Shown piece by piece: positions 58,483-64,000 of a DNA stretch of 64,000 nt (positions are counted from its first letter, which is position 1; each line of letters begins with the position of its first letter). Source of the DNA: Pyrenochaeta sp. MPI-SDFR-AT-0127 (lineage: Eukaryota; Ascomycota; Dothideomycetes; Pleosporales; Cucurbitariaceae); NCBI GenBank assembly GCA_020747015.1, contig JAGTJM010000001.1, positions 124,001-188,000 on the forward strand, given 5' to 3'. Made by a program: the position numbers and the translations under genes. Below the pieces are notes generated by a model. That model was not told where the DNA came from, made no database searches, and worked only from the letters and a program-made list of their open reading frames with translations.

Positions 58483-59486
58483 TTTGAAGGGTTGAGTTTG
58501 ACTGGTGTCGCGAGGAAGTGTTTGTAAGGTTTGAAGTGGAGGATAGAGGTAGTTGAGCTGGTGTGATGTGATTGAGATGATGGTTATTTCAACGAGAGCT
58601 CGAAGGCCGTACTTATACCATCTCGAAGAGACGCAGGGCAGTATCCTGAGCGACGTCACCTCAGCAAAACGTTAGTCTGATGGCCAATGAACGGGCCCAT
58701 CCTCGTCTTAGCAACCCTGTTGGGTTGCATCCGACAGCTCTCTTCCTCATCGAGAAATGCCCTGATTAAATTCTCCGGGGTCCGATGCACGTCAGTAGCC
58801 TTGCTGGCCGCTAGCGAGCACCGTGTGATGTAAAGCTGTGTCGATCGCCACACTCTAACGGCGCGCTATCCGTAAATATCTTTTACAATGAGGAAGGTTC
58901 TATTGTTTCGAGAATATCGCAAAGGTCAGGCTAGCTGTTCAGCCTCACGGAGGCGATGCGCCGCCGTCGACAAAAACTCTCCTCCATCCCCCTCGAACTG
59001 GACGGCAAAGCCTGGAAGTCTCAAACCCACTTCTGTCCAATCTCGCAATGTTCATGCTGCCAAATTTAGGATTGCACGGCTATGCAGCCTTGCCTCCACA
59101 GAACAAACCCACTCTCCTATGCAGGGATCAATGGAGCCGCAACGCCACTTCCGTATCACCCGCAAGCGATGCTGTAACCTGACCGTCACGTACCCAGTTA
59201 CTGCTTCACCGCTGCAGGTAAAAGGCCCGCAACGCATTGATTCGATCCGATTCGCACTGGTCTGTGAGCAAAGGAAACATGTTGCGGGGGATTTAGTGGA
59301 ACGGCGCCTGTCCACCGGGCCCGAAATAGAATCGCCTTTTAGAGTGACTTTGACCACGACAGGTGTTGTCACGATGCAACTCGGCTTGTCGGAAAAGCGC
59401 TCGGTCTGTCGAGAGAGTACTGAAAGACAACCTCCTCGAGAGACATCACGGCACTCGACGAGGCGGGCCTTCGTCGGACGCTCGGC
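58483..59486. other. Intergenic, no gene recognised
   Basis: Promoter region of the AA1-like gene on the left. A 200-codon plus frame (58888-59490) is not supported: basic, low-complexity, no motif, and overlapped by an antisense frame. Confidence 0.45.
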
Positions 59487-60316
59487 ATGATGTCATGGCG
59501 TCCCATCTCAAGCGGAGTCCATGCTCGTATTCAAGCGCTGAAACCCTCGGTCTCCTAGCGGGCAGACGATCTCAATGTTATCGCCAGCATGCGCCGAAGT
59601 GACTTTGAACAAGGCAAAGAGACTGAGGCCTTGCTCAACATCCCACCGCGAGGAAGAATACCTCCCAATGCCCAAGCCACTTTGTGGACAGTTCATTGTG
59701 AAAGTTGTCTGCATATTGAGAGCATTGGAGGCGGTGAAGACCAAAATTATTCCTGTCAATGAAATTAAGCTCCATGCGCTGGCAACACCCATTGCCCTGT
59801 ACGACTCGGTCACTGATTACTACATCTACTGATTATGCTTTGCGGTTGCAACAATTGAATCTGCGAGGTGTCTTTCCTGGCGTTTGTCCGAATAACCTTC
59901 AGACATGAACACAAAAACTAGGAATACCCTGGTCCTTCTACATGCTTAACCTTACCGAGGTACAACTTTCTTGATGGGGTGAGCACAGGACGCATATCTC
60001 CTGACCCCCTTCCCAGACATTCTACACAGCACCCAACAGGCTTTTCGGCCTGCCTCGCGCCAGCCCTGTCTATGAGCCCCATGTACCCTCAACTAAAACG
60101 GTCCTAGTCGATAACATGGTTGATGTCAATCCTAATATTTCGCAATCGGCGATGTGGTTATTCATATTGAAAGCATGGAGTGGATTTGCAGAAGCTGCTT
60201 TTATGGGGACGTGGAGTGCAGTGCAAGGACTCTCAGGCAAGTGGACGGGTGTGAAAGTTCAGTCCGGTGGATTTCAAAACGAGGAAGATTTTCGCTCAAG
60301 TAGTAGTGATGTGTAA
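59487..60316 (+). pseudogene. Probable pseudogene of a conserved-looking protein, two in-frame stops and frame changes
   Basis: Collinear coding-like blocks occur on the plus strand. Block 1 (59487-about 59745) reads MSWRPISSGVHARIQALK, then a TAG at 59556-59558, then DDLNVIASMRRSDFEQGKE and NIPPRGRIPPNAQATLWTVH. Block 2 (about 59745-59830) continues one frame over (LHALATPIALYDSVTDYY). Block 3 (59834-59959) is in the third frame (YALRLQQLNLRGVFPGV) and holds TGA at 59906-59908. After an intron-like 59960-60016, block 4 reads TFYTAPNRLFGLPRASPVYE and ends with QSAMWLFILKAWSGFAEAAF and a stop at 60314-60316. No GT-AG combination removes all interruptions: there is no AG between about 59767 and 59855. 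Both stops could come from C-to-T changes. No family is named. Confidence 0.55.
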
Positions 60317-60540
60317 GATGATTATTGTCTTGTTTCGTTTACATTACGTATGCTGTTTTGTTGCGGTGCTCTTGCAAGAGCGAAATCGAGAACGCAGATG
60401 AGGGTATATAACATAGCGAATAACGATAGTGCACAACAATTTTGAGCCTCAAAAGACATGCGAATCGATGCAATTGGACAAAAGAGAGTCGTCGGGTCTT
60501 GCTAAAGATGTGCTTGCTGTAACAGGCTAGACATGGATGA

Positions 60541-63500
60541 TTAACGTCGCCAAAGTAACGAAAGCCTTTTATCCTTCTTTTTGTTTTGCTCGTCATCATT
60601 ACCAATCTTAGTAGATAGCTTAAAGGACGGCATCCTGAAAGAGTATGATGATTTTGTACTTGACGTGATGGTCGTATCGGTGGTAGCGGTGGTTGGCCGA
60701 CTTTCGTGCGGTCGAGTGAGTGCCGCCTTGTATTGTTCCCAAACCTCGTGCGAGGGAGTGATTAGCGCGGAAAAGACATCTGTGCCGCGGCCCTTAGATG
60801 GAGCGGAGGTAACTGTAGGAGTGGAGTCTATAGTGACAGATCTCGGGGCTAGACATGGCCTTGTCTCTTCTTTTAAGGACAAATCATGAGTGGGATCAGT
60901 GATGTGTGAGTCTGGAACTGGGTGCATCGGCGGAGACGATGGCGCAGAGAGCGCCATACCTATCGTTGTGTTGGTAGTGTGCGGCATTGAAGGAGTTAAT
61001 GATCCTTCCGAGGATCGATTACTGAAGTTGAAGCGGAGGCTGTCGCGTTTAGACGGGCGCCGTAATAATGGGTGAATGTGGCTCTGAGATATGTATGGTT
61101 TCGTCAATGACCGTGTCCGAGGAATCTCCATTGGACTTTGGCTGACAGAAACAAGACCGCCAAGAAGGCCACTGTCCTCTGCTGGGCTTGCCTTGGGAGA
61201 TACAGGATGTTCTCCATCTGCGCTCGACTTGGATGATGCCGCACTACCTCCTTCACTCCACACTGAGCTGCACGTTGAACCAGTACTATCAGATCGAGTT
61301 GGAGTCTCGCTTTCCCCCTTGATATATGTGAATTCAGAAAGTTGATTGGAGTCTAGGAGGGGTGTTCGAGAACGCGAGATAGTGCTGCCTGCCGTGGATG
61401 ATGGATTTCTACTATGTGGCGCAGATGGCGTACGCGGTCGAAGCCAGGACGTATCAGGGCCAGCACCGTCAGGTAAAATCGATCTTGTAGACTGTTCAGA
61501 GTATACTGAAGATACGGGCCGGGCACTGTCGTGACACGGTGTCGTCTCATTTAGACCGTCACCGTAGCCTTGGATAATGATAGCACAGTGTTGTGTGGGC
61601 TTAAGAGTAAGACTATTCCTGCGTGAACTTCGAGCTGATAGTGACAGTGGGCCAAAAGATCGGGTAGAAGACGAGCGAGATGGCTGAGGCATCTTGACAG
61701 GCGTGGGAGTCTCAATAGAGCCACGTCGACTTACTGACCTAGACGAAAAATAATCCTCTCTGTGACAGTCGGGCTGGATGGCGCAAGGATTGAATTGTAA
61801 ACCAGGAGAGTGTTCGTCAAGCGCTTGTGGTGTATTCATCGCGATGTGGGCCGGAGGGGTGGCTACTTTGATGTCACCATTCCATGTATTCTGTCCAGCG
61901 ACGAGACAGCATAGTGGGTAATCGGCAGTTTCAGCGTCTCGAACCTCTTTTGGAGCGAGCAGAGCAGAGGTAAGGTATTGAAGTGTGCCGTAAATCAACA
62001 GCCACCTTACTTTGCGCGCATCGATCACGGAAACCTTCTCTTCGCGTTGGCTTGTATCCATCGCATATTCCCTCTCGAAGTGCATGTATGCTTGGATGAT
62101 TTTGGAGCCAGTCACATCTTTCTTCAAGGTGTTTGTCGCAACAGCCAGTGCGGCACTCATCGTGTAGAACTGATGTGTTTTGTTGTGTTGAGATGCCAAG
62201 GTCATCTGTCGCAAGGCTTTCTGTGATTCTGCCTTGCGTGTAGGCGGCGAGTAGGTTGGTAGCAGAGGAAGCGGATGTGGTTGTGCTTTGAAGTTGTGTC
62301 GCTTGTCGAAGTTGCCCACGTTCTGCAGGACGCAGATTCCACCGCTCGCTGGTTTTTGCAAAGCGATATCGGTTGTAGATTCTGTGTCCACAAGGTAGTC
62401 GTATAAGTTTTTGAAGTCGTAATACATGGATTTATACAGTGCCTTTGGAAAGGAAGCACCTGCTGGTGGAGGCCAGTGGCCGAACTTTTGCTGGAATTGA
62501 AGATTTAAGAATCTTCGAAACCGATCCAAGTGACTTCGAGCACCTTGCGTAAGCCCAAGATAGGTAGACGAGAGATCCTCATCAAGAAAGTTGCTGAGTG
62601 CATTCGATACTCGGCCGAGATGAATGTCAACCTCGACATGAGCCCGTGTGATTAGGGCCTTTGTCAGCCGGGATGTAGACTAGCGAAGCTTTAGTAACTG
62701 GAGCTCGTATTATTCTCAAGACGACTTACACTATACTCCGGGCTTAAAGCCAGGCTGTCATTCATGCCAACACAGTGAGCAAATGCATCAATCCAGATTT
62801 CTCTGTGCTTGTAATGTTCGGCATAGAACAAGATGGCAAGTGCGTAGTCTGTGCACTCGACTAGATCCCGATAACCCTGGTTCTCTGCGTAATCCAAGAA
62901 GTCGAGGTCATTGTTTGCTTCAGGCCTAAAAAGGCGCAATCTTTCTTGAAGCTCCACATATGTTTGACCCATATGTTCGCCGACCAGTGGTTTCCCGAGT
63001 AGAAAAGCGAAAAAGTTGCGGGTGCTAATATGCCACCTGAAGGATTCTTCCCGAGAGAGCGCCTCTGGAGCAGGAAAGAATAGTTGAACAGTGCTTGATC
63101 CGCGTTTCGAGTTGCCAAGTGAGCTCGGCATCCGCCTCAGTTGCTGCGGATTGGATCCGGTGGTCGGGGTCATCTGTGCTTCGCAGTGATTAAGTATTGC
63201 GCTGCACTTCTTCTGTCGTAGAATCCTGTAAGGGATACAAAACGACGGGCCCCGACGTGATGCTCCATTGCTATGTAAATAAACAAAGCAGTCTCCATCT
63301 TCGTACCACAGCTCGGGATCCTAGAAATGGCAAAATTAGCATACAACTGAATATCCATGACAATTCACATACTCTACGCAGACCGTCCCAGTCTCCCACG
63401 CTCCTTGTCAAACCAGCCCAGCGTTGGATTTTGGGTTGACACATTGATTTCCGCGTTGCTGCGGAGCAACTAGCCGACCTTCGAGTCGTAGTTCCTGGAC

Positions 63501-63798
63501 ACGAGTCCTTCATATGCTGGTTTTGGGCTGATTTGTCGCTTTCCGGAACCAGCTCGTGTTTTAGAAAATCTATCGGGCGGCCATCGTCTGGGAGTAAACT
63601 ATGGCGTACTGTTGCGGGTCGTGCGGCTCGCTGAGGTATTGGAGGTTTCTCGGATGAAGTCGTAGGTGGTGCTTGAACTGAAGATGTGGGCTTGCCAGTT
63701 CGACCAGTACGTGAAGTAGAGGAGCTGCGATTGGGAATTGGAGGTCGGGCCTCTCCTTTAAGGCTGGAGGTGCGCGACGAACTCATTTCCGGAACCAT
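60541..63798 (-). CDS. DUF8004-type fungal protein
   Basis: Exons on the minus strand are 63373-63798, 62730-63320 and 60541-62679 (introns of 52 and 50 nt), giving 1051 residues. The N-terminus is Ser/Pro-rich. A conserved region starts at DPELWYEDGDCFVYLHSNG and contains SREESFRWHISTRNFFAFL, LGKPLVGEHMGQTYVEL, DYALAILFYAEHYKHREIWI, then across the splice TKALITRAHVEVDIHLGRVS, GARSHLDRFRRFLNLQFQQK, FPKALYKSMYYDFKNLYDYL and ICVLQNVGNFDKRHNF. This is the pattern I associate with DUF8004, a Pezizomycotina-restricted domain of unknown function. The C-terminal 400 residues are disordered, Ser/Thr/Pro-rich, ending in a basic KKKDKRLSLLWRR. The start may be 63798 or the Met four codons later (63786). 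Confidence 0.85.
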
Positions 63799-64000
63799 TA
63801 CAATTTTCAGTAGATCGTTATGTATGTATCACCAACTGAGAAGCTCCACGAGCTGGGGCGAAAGCTTGTGGCATCGAGTTACCTAGCGTCTGCAATCAAA
63901 GTCGAGATTGAGCAAACATTTTCTCCGGCCGAACGTGGCACGATGCAGTTTTGTACATCTGCCGCACCCATGTCGCGAATTCAGCTGTGATGATGGCTTG
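63799..64000. other. Right edge, promoter of the DUF8004-type gene
   Basis: About 200 bp upstream of the minus-strand ATG at 63798. No other gene was seen before the end of the window. Confidence 0.5.

Noticed and set aside
58888..59490. 200-codon plus-strand open frame
   Set aside because: Basic, Ser/Arg-heavy composition without domains. It ends where the better-supported pseudogene blocks begin in a different frame.
1..64000. tRNA genes, CRISPR arrays, intact transposons or viral genes
   Set aside because: I scanned by eye for B-box-like GGTTCGANNCC, regular spaced repeats, and transposase/reverse-transcriptase or capsid motifs, and found none. A computational scan could still find a degenerate element.

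Overview
The window reads as nuclear DNA of a filamentous ascomycete (Pezizomycotina, most likely a Dothideomycete). The genes carry short GT-AG introns, mostly 42-73 nt, with CTAAC/CTGAC-like branch sites. Several families typical of these fungi are present: an Alt a 1-like (AA1-like) secreted protein, a DUF8004-type protein, MCT-type MFS transporters and a Zn2Cys6 regulator. Species cannot be named from sequence alone. All exon coordinates come from reading splice sites by eye and joining frames; no database search was possible.

Layout, left to right. 1-522: 3' part of an Mgr2/Romo1 homologue of the mitochondrial TIM23 translocase, split into very small exons. 1833-2672: Tho1/SARNP-like SAP protein. 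3855-5485: MCT-type MFS transporter. 5707-5990: a coding-like fragment. 7859-8872 (minus): two-RRM RNA-binding protein. 9955-11471 (minus): LisH/WD40-like protein, divergent from a TPR-MYND-SET methyltransferase (11578-13481). 13482-16967 holds no recognisable gene. 16968-19575 (minus): a divergent septin-like GTPase with a C-terminal membrane segment. 20491-22230 (minus): G3BP/Nxt3-type NTF2-RRM-RGG protein.

The middle holds a metabolic trio in the same orientation: a second MCT transporter (23651-25118), a Zn2Cys6 regulator whose first splice junction is out of frame (25805-28458), and a quinone-oxidoreductase-like reductase (29550-30688). Housekeeping genes follow: SPT5 (31195-34339), a CSC1/OSCA-type channel (35462-38587), a secreted alpha-carbonic anhydrase (41414-42624), a DCAF7-like WD40 protein (45755-48097, minus) divergent from phosphopantetheine adenylyltransferase (48409-49641), and an F-box-like protein (51056-52666).

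The right end looks more accessory. An AT-rich tract (about 53200-53870) precedes a large gene (54132-56599) that seems to join a disordered N-terminus, a small helical (SANT-like) module and a DUF7587/ADP-ribosyltransferase-fold-like C-terminus, interrupted by one +1 frameshift. Next come a small one-pass membrane protein, an Alt a 1-like secreted protein, a probable pseudogene with two in-frame stops and frame changes (59487-60316), and a DUF8004-type protein (60541-63798). Several gene models are broken by exactly one extra base, either at a splice site or in a short homopolymer. Whether this is gene decay or assembly error is the main open question for the window.
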